DNA from: an uncultured Polaribacter sp.
GTDB lineage: Bacteria; Bacteroidota; Bacteroidia; Flavobacteriales; Flavobacteriaceae
DNA length: 64,000 nt
NCBI RefSeq assembly: GCF_947497125.1
Contig: NZ_CANMFI010000001.1
Location: 496,001-560,000 of the forward strand
Direction of reading: 5' to 3'
Below are positions 1-8,839 of this stretch, in pieces. The position numbers and the translations under genes are program-made. The notes under the pieces were generated by a model that searched no databases, had not been told where the DNA came from, and saw only the letters and a list, made by a program, of their open reading frames with translations. Position 1 is the first letter of the stretch; every line of letters begins with the position of its first letter.

Positions 1-1244
1 GCTACACTAATCTGATTATTTAACTCTATTAACTGCGGATAATTATCAGTAACAGTTCTTCTTAACTGCTCTTTTAGAGTAGATTTTTGTATTAAAATAG
101 CTATTTCTTGAGCTATTTTAGCATCTTGAATTTTAATGAGTGCAGGCATAGGTATGCCTTCTGTGTACTGATTGTGTGAAACAATATATTTTTTTAAATT
201 ATTTAAATAATCATTAAACTCTAATAATTCTTTTTTCTCTTTTTCTAAATCGATAATTTCGGTAAAAACCTGAGATCCTTCTGTAGATAAATCAAAAATA
301 TTATTAACTGATTTATAAGCACCCAGCTCTTTTTCAATTCTCTTTAAACTATCTTTTTCTTTAACAAATAATTCATCTATAAATTTTTTGGTATTTCTAG
401 CATAAAGAATCTTTTCTTCTTTTTTATCATCTTCTAAAACCTTAATTGTTGTATTTAAATAAGCAACAATTCTGTTTTTATTAGGGCCACTCATGGATAG
501 CTTCATAATAGAAGAAGCACCATCTAAAATATTAACTGATACACTTTTATAGCTAGACACTGTACTATCGAAATTATTAAACTTTACGTAAAAAACATCA
601 CCAACATTAAAGATATCATTCTTAGTTATTGTAAAGTTTAAAAAAGGAGAATTAAATGCTTCACCCACAGTAATTTCTTCAGAAAAACGGTTGGTATTTG
701 GTATATAATCTACAATTTCATTAGTATTATAAGTAACCGTTTTATTACCCCCAAGCTCATTGAAATCAAAAGATAATTTAAGTTTGTTTTTACCCGTAAT
801 TTCTACCTTAATTAAAGAATTATATATTTGTGGTTTAGCAGTATTTAGCTCAATTTTAAAAGGTGTATAACCATACACATCATCCATTCTATATTTTGCT
901 TCTTTTAAGTAACTTATGTAGAATTTTAGTTTTTTTACAACCTTTTCATTATGAGTTCTAGAACCTAATATCACTTTAATTGTCTCTACCTCATTACTAC
1001 TACCGCCCCAATTAAATGCAATATTTGTTCCAGTAGAAAATAAAGGATTATTTTCTTCTTTAACAGAAATCATAGAACTTAAAGTATACCTTTTTTGTTT
1101 AAAACCATTTATAAATTTGGCAACAACTAGGCACAAAACTATTGTTGTTAAAAATAATTTCCAATAAGATAATAGCTTAAAAAAATAGCTTTTAACATCT
1201 ATATTTTCCTGAATATTTTGTGTAGAATTTATTTTCTTTTCCAT
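1..1244 (-). CDS. Wzz/Wzc-type polysaccharide chain-length or export protein, C-terminus off window
   Basis: I translated the minus strand from the ATG at 1244 to the window edge and found one open frame of about 414 codons. A membrane segment lies at about residues 27-45 and is followed by a long periplasmic region with coiled-coil-like, Lys/Glu-rich stretches near residues 270-390, as in the Wzz/Wzc co-polymerase family. Whether a cytoplasmic tyrosine kinase domain follows cannot be seen, because the gene continues beyond position 1. It starts 5 nt after the stop of the Wza-like lipoprotein, so the two are almost certainly one operon for assembly and export of a capsule or exopolysaccharide. 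The family call comes from topology and neighbour; the polymer made is unknown. Confidence 0.75.
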   Translation of the reverse strand, partial: MEKKINSTQNIQENIDVKSYFFKLLSYWKLFLTTIVLCLVVAKFINGFKQKRYTLSSMISVKEENNPLFSTGTNIAFNWGGSSNEVETIKVILGSRTHNEKVVKKLKFYISYLKEAKYRMDDVYGYTPFKIELNTAKPQIYNSLIKVEITGKNKLKLSFDFNELGGNKTVTYNTNEIVDYIPNTNRFSEEITVGEAFNSPFLNFTITKNDIFNVGDVFYVKFNNFDSTVSSYKSVSVNILDGASSIMKLSMSGPNKNRIVAYLNTTIKVLEDDKKEEKILYARNTKKFIDELFVKEKDSLKRIEKELGAYKSVNNIFDLSTEGSQVFTEIIDLEKEKKELLEFNDYLNNLKKYIVSHNQYTEGIPMPALIKIQDAKIAQEIAILIQKSTLKEQLRRTVTDNYPQLIELNNQISV

Positions 1245-1249
1245 ATAAA

Positions 1250-2050
1250 TTATAAATTTCTAGCAAGTATAAAGGTAGAGGTTAACAACGTAAAAATAGA
1301 GATTATTGTTGTAAGTGTCTGAAGACCAGTAGTACCTGTACCCCACGCCTTTTGCTTTAAAGGAATTATATTGATAATATCATTTGGCTTGATATAAAAT
1401 ACTGGCGAATTGATAGCATTAATATCAGTTAGATCTATTAAAAATTTTTCGGTGCCCGATAAAGAGTTTCTAATAATTTCTACTTTTTTTCTATTACCAA
1501 CTAAAGTAATGTCTCCAGAATTTGCGATTGCATCAATAATTGAAACTCTATTTCTAAAAATTACTTTCGGACCAGGCTGATTTATTTCACCAATAATCGT
1601 ATATTTTATACCTGATAATTTTACAGTTACAAAAACGTTTTCTGTATTTTTAATAAACGCAGTAAGCGCTTCCTCAATTTTACTTCTAACTTCTAAAACT
1701 GTGTACCCTAAAACATTAACATTACCAATAGTTGGCAATCTAATATTCCCATAAGCATCAATACTGTAATCTGTATAATATCCTTCACCGCTACTAGTAG
1801 CATTTATATTTGATGAACCAGCAGAAGCATTTTCTAAAGTTTGTTTATTAAAAATAGAAACCATTTCGGGGTTGCTCGATTTAATATTAATATTTAAAAT
1901 ATCGTCTACTTGTAATTTGTATGGTATATTATTTATTCGGGTAATTTCTTTTTTTTGAGTAGGCGTGCCTTGTAGATAAATTAAATCTTTCCCAGGAACA
2001 CAAGAAAAAAGAAAAGGTATAAATAAGAGGGTTAAAAAGTGTTTTTTCAT
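1250..2050 (-). CDS. Wza-like polysaccharide export lipoprotein
   Basis: 266 aa. It has an SPII signal peptide with lipobox LFSC (lipidated Cys17). A Poly_export domain begins near residue 44 (motif LQVDDILNINI), an SLBB-type beta-grasp lies around residues 148-230 (YTIIGEINQPGPK), and a final hydrophobic helix spans about residues 245-264. That order matches outer-membrane polysaccharide translocons of the Wza family, whose C-terminal helix crosses the outer membrane. It would form the exit channel for the polymer handled by the Wzz/Wzc-like protein encoded 5 nt downstream. A candidate -7 box lies 23 nt upstream of the start codon. It is shorter than E. coli Wza (about 380 aa), as is usual in Bacteroidota. 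Confidence 0.88.
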   Translation of the reverse strand: MKKHFLTLLFIPFLFSCVPGKDLIYLQGTPTQKKEITRINNIPYKLQVDDILNINIKSSNPEMVSIFNKQTLENASAGSSNINATSSGEGYYTDYSIDAYGNIRLPTIGNVNVLGYTVLEVRSKIEEALTAFIKNTENVFVTVKLSGIKYTIIGEINQPGPKVIFRNRVSIIDAIANSGDITLVGNRKKVEIIRNSLSGTEKFLIDLTDINAINSPVFYIKPNDIINIIPLKQKAWGTGTTGLQTLTTIISIFTLLTSTFILARNL

Positions 2051-2072
2051 TTTTTTTGATCATCAATTAGCA

Positions 2073-2080
2073 CAAATATA
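2073..2080 (-). promoter_or_regulatory. Candidate -7 promoter element for the polysaccharide export operon
   Basis: Read on the minus strand this is TATATTTG, a perfect match to the Bacteroidota -7 consensus TAnnTTTG, 23 nt upstream of the Wza-like start codon. No clear TTTG -33 element is seen. Confidence 0.45.
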
Positions 2081-2135
2081 CTTTTTAAAAGTGGTATGCT
2101 ATAATTTTATTTTATTTTCGTTTTTTATTCTAAAT

Positions 2136-2912
2136 ATGATTCAATCAATTCTTTCTTACATCACTTTTTTATTAAAATCTACAAACCAGCATGGTGTTCA
2201 CTCTCCTTTTGTGTACAATTTGGTTACCAAATGTTTCTACAAAAAAAAGAATGCTAGTTCATGGATTTTTTTCAAAAAGGTAAAGCAACAATTATTAGAC
2301 AATAAAAATAAAATTAAAGTCACAGATTTTGGCTCGGGTTCTAAAATTTTTAAATCACCTTATCGTTCTATTTCTAAAATTGCTAAAGTGGCAGGCATGT
2401 CTAACACAAAAGGAAAATTATTAATTAAAATAATAAATTATTTTAAACCTCTAAATGTGTTAGAAATTGGCACTTCTGTTGGATTAGGAACGACTGCAAT
2501 TAAAACAGGTAACAAGGAAGCAAACATAATTACGTTAGAAGGCTGTAAAACAACGAGTAATGTTGCAAAAGAATTATTTTTAAAAAATAATTTTAAAAAT
2601 ATTGAAATAGTAAATGGTCATTTTAACACCACGCTAGAAAATATCATCAAAAACAAAAAGTTTGATTTTATCTATTTTGATGGCAACCATACCAAAGCAG
2701 ATACTTTAAACTATTTTAACTTGTGTTTACCGACAATAACCAATGATTCTCTTTGGATTTTCGATGATATCTACTGGACAAAAGAAATGACTGAAGCTTG
2801 GGTAGAAATTAAAAATCATCCGAAAGTAAAAGTTACAGTAGATGTCTTTCATTTTGGTCTTGTTTTTTTTAGAAATGAGCAAGAAAAAGAACATTTTAAA
2901 ATAAGGACATAA
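2136..2912 (+). CDS. Class I SAM-dependent methyltransferase
   Basis: 258 aa from the ATG at 2136. An in-frame ATG at 2091 would add 15 hydrophobic residues (FILFSFFILN) that look like read-through of the leader, so I prefer 2136. A glycine-rich SAM-binding motif I (VLEIGTSVGLG) is near residue 107, an acidic post-motif (FIYFDGNH) near 178 and a second acidic loop (WIFDDIYW) near 206. This is the O-methyltransferase/Methyltransf_24-like Rossmann arrangement. The substrate cannot be told. The gene diverges from the polysaccharide export operon, but nothing else links them functionally. Confidence 0.75.
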   Translation: MIQSILSYITFLLKSTNQHGVHSPFVYNLVTKCFYKKKNASSWIFFKKVKQQLLDNKNKIKVTDFGSGSKIFKSPYRSISKIAKVAGMSNTKGKLLIKIINYFKPLNVLEIGTSVGLGTTAIKTGNKEANIITLEGCKTTSNVAKELFLKNNFKNIEIVNGHFNTTLENIIKNKKFDFIYFDGNHTKADTLNYFNLCLPTITNDSLWIFDDIYWTKEMTEAWVEIKNHPKVKVTVDVFHFGLVFFRNEQEKEHFKIRT

Positions 2913-2970
2913 CACTATTAAAACATTGTAATTAAATCTAAAATAGAAAGAAAATAAGTGACAAACTTCG

Positions 2971-2978
2971 TAACTTTG
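2971..2978 (+). promoter_or_regulatory. Candidate -7 element (TAACTTTG) for the adenosyltransferase gene
   Basis: TAACTTTG matches TAnnTTTG and ends 30 nt before the ATG at 3009. No convincing -33 box is visible. The same octamer precedes rdgB at 13409. Confidence 0.5.
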
Positions 2979-3008
2979 ATACTTTTACAAATAGACACTT
3001 AATTTTAG

Positions 3009-3581
3009 ATGAAAATATATACAAAAACAGGTGATACTGGCACAACGTCCCTTTTTGGAGGCACAAGAGTTAAAAAATACAATTTAAGAATAGAAAGTTA
3101 TGGCACCGTAGATGAGTTAAACTCTTACATCGGTTTAATTAAAGACCAAGACATTAGCAAAGACGTTAAAAATTCTTTGTTAAAAATACAAACAGAGTTA
3201 TTTACTTTAGGTGCAATGTTGGCAACACCAACAGATAAAGAAACACTAAAAAATGGGAAAGAGCGTTTAAACATTCCAAAAATAAATAACAATTCTGTTC
3301 TATTTTTAGAACAAGAAATAGATAAAATGGATGCAGTACTTTCTCAAATGACCCATTTTATATTACCAGGTGGTCATCAAGCGGTGTCATTTTGTCACGT
3401 AGCAAGATGCGTATGTAGACGAGCAGAACGTTTAACTGTTGAATTAAACGATCAAGAAACAATACAAAATGAGGTAATTATATACCTAAACCGCCTATCT
3501 GACTATCTTTTTATGTTGGCACGAAAATTGACCAAAGATTTAGGAGTTGAAGAAATTAAATGGATTCCCGAAAAAAATTAA
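3009..3581 (+). CDS. PduO-type ATP:cob(I)alamin adenosyltransferase
   Basis: 190 aa, the usual length for the single-domain PduO/MMAB family. The N-terminal ATP-binding signature (TKTGDTGTTSLFGG, residues 5-18), the ESYGTVDELNSYIG helix (residues 29-42) and the CRRAERLTVEL motif near residue 137 are all present. The enzyme transfers the adenosyl group of ATP to cob(I)alamin, making the coenzyme used by methylmalonyl-CoA mutase and other adenosylcobalamin enzymes. It appears monocistronic with its own promoter. No cobalamin biosynthesis gene is adjacent, so it probably serves salvage of imported cobalamin. No cobalamin riboswitch fits in the 96-nt upstream gap. Confidence 0.9.
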   Translation: MKIYTKTGDTGTTSLFGGTRVKKYNLRIESYGTVDELNSYIGLIKDQDISKDVKNSLLKIQTELFTLGAMLATPTDKETLKNGKERLNIPKINNNSVLFLEQEIDKMDAVLSQMTHFILPGGHQAVSFCHVARCVCRRAERLTVELNDQETIQNEVIIYLNRLSDYLFMLARKLTKDLGVEEIKWIPEKN

Positions 3582-3699
3582 TAAGTTCTTTTTTTATCGA
3601 TTTTAATTGAAAATAAATTTTATTCAAACCATAAAACACTGTTTAAAAGGTTTTTATTGAAAAATATTTTTAGTTAACCGTAAATTTCTTAAAAAAGAC

Positions 3700-3729
3700 T
3701 TGCATAATTAGGTAAAAAAATTATTTTTG
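3700..3729 (+). promoter_or_regulatory. Strong Bacteroidota promoter for the DUF2795 gene
   Basis: A TTG -33 element (3700-3702), a 19-bp spacer and a TATTTTTG -7 element (3722-3729) fit the Bacteroidota sigma consensus closely. The ATG follows at 3751, so the leader is about 16 nt. Confidence 0.6.
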
Positions 3730-3750
3730 CACAAAATTAAACAATAAGAA

Positions 3751-3972
3751 ATGTATTGGACATTAGAATTAGCATCTTATTTAGCAGATGCACCTTGGCC
3801 AGCAACCAAAGACGAATTAATAGATTACGCTATTAGAACCGGTTCTCCTTTAGAAGTAGTAGAAAACCTACAAGATATTGAAGACGAAGGTGACTCTTAC
3901 GATTCTATCATAGAAATCTGGCCAGATTACCCCACCGAAGATGATTATCTTTGGAACGAAGATGAATATTAA
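3751..3972 (+). CDS. DUF2795 small acidic protein
   Basis: 73 aa and strongly acidic (many Asp/Glu in residues 38-73). It matches what I know of the DUF2795 family: short flavobacterial proteins starting MYWTLELASYLADAPWPATK and ending in an acidic tail. The N-terminal half looks like a small helical domain; the tail is probably disordered. The function is unknown. It has a strong promoter upstream and a terminator immediately downstream, so it is a monocistronic, probably well-expressed gene placed just ahead of secA. Confidence 0.8.
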   Translation: MYWTLELASYLADAPWPATKDELIDYAIRTGSPLEVVENLQDIEDEGDSYDSIIEIWPDYPTEDDYLWNEDEY

Positions 3973-3987
3973 AAATTAAAACAATAC

Positions 3988-4014
3988 AAAAAGTCTCTAA
4001 AGAGGCTTTTTTTT
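3988..4014 (+). terminator. Rho-independent terminator after the DUF2795 gene
   Basis: A hairpin with arms AAAAAGTCTC and GAGGCTTTTT around a TAAA loop (one G-T pair) is followed by a T run, 15 nt after the stop codon. Confidence 0.75.
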
Positions 4015-4082
4015 GGTTTTAACTCAGGCTTAATAATATTAAAAAATCAGGTTTTTAAACTCTTGATTTACAATAAAATAAT

Positions 4083-4102
4083 GTAACAGATAAAACTGTT
4101 AC
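4083..4102 (+). promoter_or_regulatory. Inverted repeat just upstream of secA
   Basis: Two perfect 7-bp arms, GTAACAG and CTGTTAC, flank a 6-nt loop (ATAAAA), ending 18 nt before the secA ATG. No TAnnTTTG element is seen in this gap. It could be a protein-binding site or a leader hairpin that affects secA translation; the sequence alone cannot decide. Confidence 0.35.
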
Positions 4103-4120
4103 TAAAAATATAGAAAACAC

Positions 4121-7100
4121 ATGAGCATTATAAATTCAGTTATTAAACTTTTTGTAGGAGACAAACAACAAAAAGATTTAAAAGGGTTACAACCCGTTGT
4201 AGAAGATGTTAAAAAATTTGAAGCTACTTTTTCTAAATTATCAAACGATGAACTTCGAGCAAAAACGATCGAATTTAAAGCTTTAATTAAAGAAGCTACA
4301 AAAGATTTCGATGATAAAATTTTAGCCTTAGAAGAAGAAGCAAAAATAGCAGATATTGATCGTCAAGAAGATATCTATAACGAAATAGATGTTTTAAAAG
4401 ATGAGTCTTACACTGTTTCAGAAGCAACATTAATTAAAATAATGCCAGCAGCTTTTGCCGTAGTAAAAGAAACTGCTAAACGTTTTGCAGAAAATGAGTT
4501 TTTAGAAGTAACTGCAACACCTTATGATAGAGAAATTTCTGTAGAAAGAGAGAATGTTTCTTTAAAAGAAGACAAAGCAATCTGGGCTAACTCATGGGAT
4601 GCCGCAGGTAAACCAATTACTTGGGACATGATTCATTATGATGTACAACTTATTGGTGGCTCTGTATTACACCAAGGAAAAGTTGCCGAAATGATGACAG
4701 GAGAAGGAAAAACCCTAGTTTCTACCCTACCCGTTTATCTAAATGCATTAACAGGAAACGGCGTTCATTTAGTTACCGTAAATGACTACTTAGCAAAACG
4801 TGATAAAGCTTGGATGGGGCCAATCTTCGAATTTCATGGCTTTACAACAGATTGTATAGACTATCATCAACCAAACTCAGACGCTAGAAGAAAAGCTTAT
4901 AATGCTGATATAACTTATGGAACAAATAACGAATTTGGTTTCGATTATTTACGTGATAATATGGCTAGTTCTAAAGATGATTTAGTACAAAGAACACCAA
5001 ATTACGCTATTATAGATGAGGTAGATTCTGTTTTAATTGATGATGCAAGAACTCCTTTAATTATTTCTGGCCCTGTACCTCAAGGAGACAGACACGAGTT
5101 TAATGAACTTAAACCTTTAGTATCTGATATTGTTAGTTTACAAAAACAACATCTTGTAGGTGTTTTTGCTGAAGCAAAAAAATTAATAGCAGAAGGCAAT
5201 GACAAAGATGGTGGTTTTTTATTACTAAGAGTATACAGAGGATTGCCAAAAAACAAAGCACTTATTAAATTTTTATCAAAAGAAGGTGTTAAACAAATTT
5301 TGCAGAAAACAGAAAACTACTACATGCAAGATAACAACAAGTTGATGCCAGAAGTAGATAAAGATTTATGGTTTGTTGTAGAAGAAAAAAATAATCAAAT
5401 TGATTTAACCGATAAAGGAATAGCACATTTGTCTGAAAAAACAGCAAATGACAACTTCTTTGTATTACCAGATATTGGTGTAAAAATAGGAGAAATTGAT
5501 ACTTCGGAAGAGTCTTTGGAAGAAAAAGCAATTCAAAAAGAAGCTCTTTACAAAGATTTTAGCATTAAAAGTGAACGTATACATACAATGAACCAACTTT
5601 TAAAAGCATACACTGTTTTTGAAAAAGATGTAGAGTACGTTGTAATGGATAATAAAGTAATGATTGTTGATGAGCAAACAGGTCGTATTATGGATGGCCG
5701 TCGTTACTCTGACGGATTACACCAAGCAATTGAAGCAAAAGAAAATGTAAAAATTGAAGATGCTACTCAAACATTTGCTACGGTAACATTACAGAATTAC
5801 TTTAGAATGTACAGAAAACTGTCTGGTATGACAGGTACCGCTATTACAGAAGCTGGAGAATTATGGGAAATCTATAAATTAGATGTGGTAGAAATACCAA
5901 CTAACAAACCTATTTTAAGAGACGATAAAGAAGATTTAATCTATAAAACTGCAAGAGAAAAATACAATGCTGTAATTGAAGACATTGTTACATTAGTAGA
6001 GCAAAAAAGACCCGTTTTAGTTGGTACAACTTCTGTAGAAATTTCAGAATTACTAGGTAGAATGTTGCAAATGCGTAAAATACCGCACAATATTTTAAAT
6101 GCAAAATTACACAAAAGAGAAGCTGATGTTGTTGCAGCAGCAGGTAATCCTGGTGTGGTTACAATTGCTACAAATATGGCTGGTCGTGGTACAGATATAA
6201 AATTATCTAATGAGGTAAAAGAATATGGTGGTTTGGCTATTATTGGTACAGAAAGACACGATTCTAGACGAGTAGATAGACAACTTAGAGGACGTGCCGG
6301 AAGACAAGGAGACATTGGTTCTACACAGTTTTATGTAGCATTAGATGATAATTTAATGCGTCTTTTTGGTTCTGATAGAATTGCCAAGATGATGGATAGA
6401 ATGGGATTAAAAGAAGGAGAAGTTATACAACACTCTATGATTACCAAGTCTATCGAAAGAGCACAGAAGAAAGTAGAAGAAAACAATTTTGGTATTCGTA
6501 AACGTTTACTAGAATATGATGATATTATGAACGCTCAAAGAGAGTTTGTTTATAAGAGAAGACGCCATGCATTAGACGGTAAACGTTTACAAGTAGATAT
6601 TGCAAACATGATTTATGATACCTGCGAGTCAATTATAAATAATAATAAAGCGGCAAAAGACTTTCAGAATTTTGAATTTGAATTGATTCGTTTTTCTTCA
6701 ATGACATCACCATTTAATGAAGAAGAATTTGGTAAAAAGTCTGAAAAAGAATTAGCAGACATACTTTACAATGAGGTTGCCAAACATTACAAAAATAAAA
6801 TAGAAAGAAATGCTGTGTTAGCATTTCCAGTAATAAAAGATGTTTTTGAAAACGAAGGTGACAAATATGAAAGAATAGTTGTTCCTTTTACAGATGGTAC
6901 AAAATCTTTACAGGTAGTAACCAATTTAAAAGAAGCTTATGAAAGTGAAGGGAAATCTTTGGTTACAGACTTCGAGAAAAATATTACGCTTGCAATTATA
7001 GATGAAAATTGGAAAGATCATTTACGTAAAATGGATGATTTAAAACAGTCTGTACAAAATGCTTCTTACGAACAAAAAGACCCTTTATTAATTTATAAAT

Positions 7101-7459
7101 TCGAAGCGTTTGAATTGTTTAAAACTACTGTTGATGAAATAAACAGAGAAGTATTGTCTTTCTTATTTAAAGGAGAATTACCTGCACAAGATAGAAGTCA
7201 GATTTCTGCAGCTCAGCAACAGAAAAGAGAACGCTTAAACACCAGTAAAGCAGACGTTCAAAACTCTACAGAACAGGCTATTCAAAACTCTAAACAGCAA
7301 TCAGAGCCTGTAGAAACCATCACTAGAGAGCATCCAAAAGTTGGTAGAAATGAAAGAGTTACTATAAAAAATGTAATGAGCGGAGAAGAAAAAGAAGTAA
7401 AATACAAACAAGCAATACCACTAATCGAAAAAGGAGATTGGGTAATTGTTAATCAATAA
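4121..7459 (+). CDS. secA: Preprotein translocase ATPase SecA
   Basis: 1112 aa. SecA is the motor ATPase that pushes unfolded preproteins through SecYEG. Seen here: Walker A (MMTGEGKT, near residue 194), the DEAD-like Walker B ([19 protein letters not shown], around residues 301-319), the Q-motif region, and motif VI (GRAGRQGD, near residue 727). The protein is about 200 residues longer than E. coli SecA. An insertion at about residues 340-440 accounts for much of this and is typical of Bacteroidota SecA. The C-terminus ends in a basic stretch and lacks the CxCxSG...CH zinc motif that binds SecB in proteobacteria. A terminator follows directly. Confidence 0.98.
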   Translation: MSIINSVIKLFVGDKQQKDLKGLQPVVEDVKKFEATFSKLSNDELRAKTIEFKALIKEATKDFDDKILALEEEAKIADIDRQEDIYNEIDVLKDESYTVSEATLIKIMPAAFAVVKETAKRFAENEFLEVTATPYDREISVERENVSLKEDKAIWANSWDAAGKPITWDMIHYDVQLIGGSVLHQGKVAEMMTGEGKTLVSTLPVYLNALTGNGVHLVTVNDYLAKRDKAWMGPIFEFHGFTTDCIDYHQPNSDARRKAYNADITYGTNNEFGFDYLRDNMASSKDDLVQRTPNYAIIDEVDSVLIDDARTPLIISGPVPQGDRHEFNELKPLVSDIVSLQKQHLVGVFAEAKKLIAEGNDKDGGFLLLRVYRGLPKNKALIKFLSKEGVKQILQKTENYYMQDNNKLMPEVDKDLWFVVEEKNNQIDLTDKGIAHLSEKTANDNFFVLPDIGVKIGEIDTSEESLEEKAIQKEALYKDFSIKSERIHTMNQLLKAYTVFEKDVEYVVMDNKVMIVDEQTGRIMDGRRYSDGLHQAIEAKENVKIEDATQTFATVTLQNYFRMYRKLSGMTGTAITEAGELWEIYKLDVVEIPTNKPILRDDKEDLIYKTAREKYNAVIEDIVTLVEQKRPVLVGTTSVEISELLGRMLQMRKIPHNILNAKLHKREADVVAAAGNPGVVTIATNMAGRGTDIKLSNEVKEYGGLAIIGTERHDSRRVDRQLRGRAGRQGDIGSTQFYVALDDNLMRLFGSDRIAKMMDRMGLKEGEVIQHSMITKSIERAQKKVEENNFGIRKRLLEYDDIMNAQREFVYKRRRHALDGKRLQVDIANMIYDTCESIINNNKAAKDFQNFEFELIRFSSMTSPFNEEEFGKKSEKELADILYNEVAKHYKNKIERNAVLAFPVIKDVFENEGDKYERIVVPFTDGTKSLQVVTNLKEAYESEGKSLVTDFEKNITLAIIDENWKDHLRKMDDLKQSVQNASYEQKDPLLIYKFEAFELFKTTVDEINREVLSFLFKGELPAQDRSQISAAQQQKRERLNTSKADVQNSTEQAIQNSKQQSEPVETITREHPKVGRNERVTIKNVMSGEEKEVKYKQAIPLIEKGDWVIVNQ

Positions 7460-7480
7460 AATAATCAACAAAAATAAAAA

Positions 7481-7509
7481 CCGTTTAGAAAATTTCTAAA
7501 CGGTTTTTT
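7481..7509 (+). terminator. Rho-independent terminator after secA
   Basis: A perfect stem CCGTTTAGAA/TTCTAAACGG is followed by seven T residues, 21 nt after the secA stop. The convergent HNH gene ends 18 nt further on, so it may serve both directions. Confidence 0.85.
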
Positions 7510-7527
7510 TATGTTGTAAAATTGAAA

Positions 7528-8091
7528 TTAAAAATCGGTTATGTGCCCCCAATTTTCACCTGTTTTAATTCTATGCAACTGCATGGTAGAAACACCAAAC
7601 TGCTTGGCAATCATTTTTAAACGAGTTCTTCTATTTGGGTCAAATAATTTTCTCTTTATCAATCGAACCCTTCCTTCTGATAATTTTGAGGTAGGTATAA
7701 ATTTACCTCTTTTTTCATAAAAAGGATTTGCAAATTGATGCAGTTCTTTTTCTCTTTTGGTTGCCCACTTTAAATTAGAGAGTTTATTGTTTTTTTTATC
7801 GTAGTCTAAATGAAGAACACAAACAGCATCTTCTGGCTTTTCTAAAAAAGCATCTGCCATTAGCTTGTGTATATAAAGTGAAGTAGACTTATTTTTAAAT
7901 TTAGTACCAGGCTCTCTTTTAACGTTTAAAATTAAATAGCCATTTATAAAACTATCTTTAACCAAACTATAATCTGCATCTTTCAATTTTAAAACTCTAC
8001 CTAAGGTAGAAATTCTAAATTTCTGATCTTGATCTATGCCTTTTTTAAATTTAATATCTTTCCATTGTTCGTCGGGGGAATTACGAATCAT
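7528..8091 (-). CDS. NUMOD4-type HNH endonuclease-like protein
   Basis: 187 aa. The N-terminal EQWKDIKF...RISTLGRVLKL pattern is the NUMOD4 module (residues about 7-35). A central VLHLDYDKKNNKLSNLKWAT segment (residues about 91-110) resembles the HNH/NUMOD fold of homing endonucleases. The C-terminal part (IAKQFGVSTMQLHRIKTGENW) looks like a short DNA-binding helix-turn-helix that reads the repeated sequence in NUMOD proteins. It is not inside an intron or intein here. The first HNH His is present but the motif is degenerate, so nuclease activity is doubtful. It ends 15 nt before folE and is probably co-transcribed with it. Confidence 0.65.
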   Translation of the reverse strand: MIRNSPDEQWKDIKFKKGIDQDQKFRISTLGRVLKLKDADYSLVKDSFINGYLILNVKREPGTKFKNKSTSLYIHKLMADAFLEKPEDAVCVLHLDYDKKNNKLSNLKWATKREKELHQFANPFYEKRGKFIPTSKLSEGRVRLIKRKLFDPNRRTRLKMIAKQFGVSTMQLHRIKTGENWGHITDF

Positions 8092-8106
8092 ATACTTGTT
8101 TTAAAA

Positions 8107-8796
8107 TTAATCGAAATTTGTATCCATTTTAAGGTAATCTAAAAACTCACGTTTTCTATCTTTTTCTTTAAATTTACCACCAAATTCTGCGGTAACTGTA
8201 GAGCTTTCTATGTCTTTTATTCCTCTAGAATTTACACATAAATGTTTTGCATCAATAACACATGCAACATCTTGTGTGCCCAAGGCTTCTTGCATTGCCT
8301 GTACCACTTGCATTGTTAAACGCTCTTGAACTTGTGGCCTTTTAGCAAAATATTCTACAATTCTATTCATTTTAGACAAACCGATAACCTTTCCATCAGA
8401 AATATAAGCTACATGTGCTCTACCAATAATTGGTAGTAAATGATGCTCGCAAGTAGAATAAACAACAATGTTTTTTTCTACCAACATTTCACCATAATTA
8501 TAGTTATTATCAAATGTAGATGCCTTAGGTTTATTTTTTGGATTTAAACCCATAAACAACTCATTTACAAAAGCTTTAGCAACTCTTTTAGGAGTACCTT
8601 GTAAACTATCATCAGATAAATCCATTCCTAAAGTAGTTAAAATATCTTTAACACTTTCTTGTATTTTTTCTATTTTCTGTTCATCAGTAATATCAAAAGC
8701 ATCTGCTCTTAAAGGGGTCTTTGCCGATGTACCAACATGGTTCTCACCTATTTCTTCAATTCTTTCGTCATTCATTTTGCTACTCAATTCAAACAT
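8107..8796 (-). CDS. folE: GTP cyclohydrolase I
   Basis: 229 aa. The enzyme converts GTP to 7,8-dihydroneopterin triphosphate, the first step to tetrahydrofolate and, in many bacteria, queuosine. The zinc site is visible: STCEHHLLP (Cys and His ligands near residues 114-117) and HLCVNSRGI (Cys near residue 187). A Met at residue 8 (position 8775) is an alternative start, because the core fold begins well after it. A TAAATTTG -7 box lies 20 nt upstream of the first ATG, which supports the longer form. It is cytosolic and normally a homodecamer. Confidence 0.97.
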   Translation of the reverse strand: MFELSSKMNDERIEEIGENHVGTSAKTPLRADAFDITDEQKIEKIQESVKDILTTLGMDLSDDSLQGTPKRVAKAFVNELFMGLNPKNKPKASTFDNNYNYGEMLVEKNIVVYSTCEHHLLPIIGRAHVAYISDGKVIGLSKMNRIVEYFAKRPQVQERLTMQVVQAMQEALGTQDVACVIDAKHLCVNSRGIKDIESSTVTAEFGGKFKEKDRKREFLDYLKMDTNFD

Positions 8797-8816
8797 TTCA
8801 ATCGTTAGTTATACTG

Positions 8817-8824
8817 CAAATTTA
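8817..8824 (-). promoter_or_regulatory. Candidate -7 element for folE
   Basis: TAAATTTG on the minus strand matches TAnnTTTG and ends 20 nt before the folE ATG at 8796. It lies in the short gap after hisS, so folE can be expressed independently of hisS. Confidence 0.5.
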
Positions 8825-8839
8825 CGAGTTTACTACGTA

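Noticed and set aside
2913..3008. Cobalamin riboswitch before the adenosyltransferase
   Set aside because: The gap is only 96 nt and shows no B12-box sequence; an ordinary -7 promoter box accounts for it.
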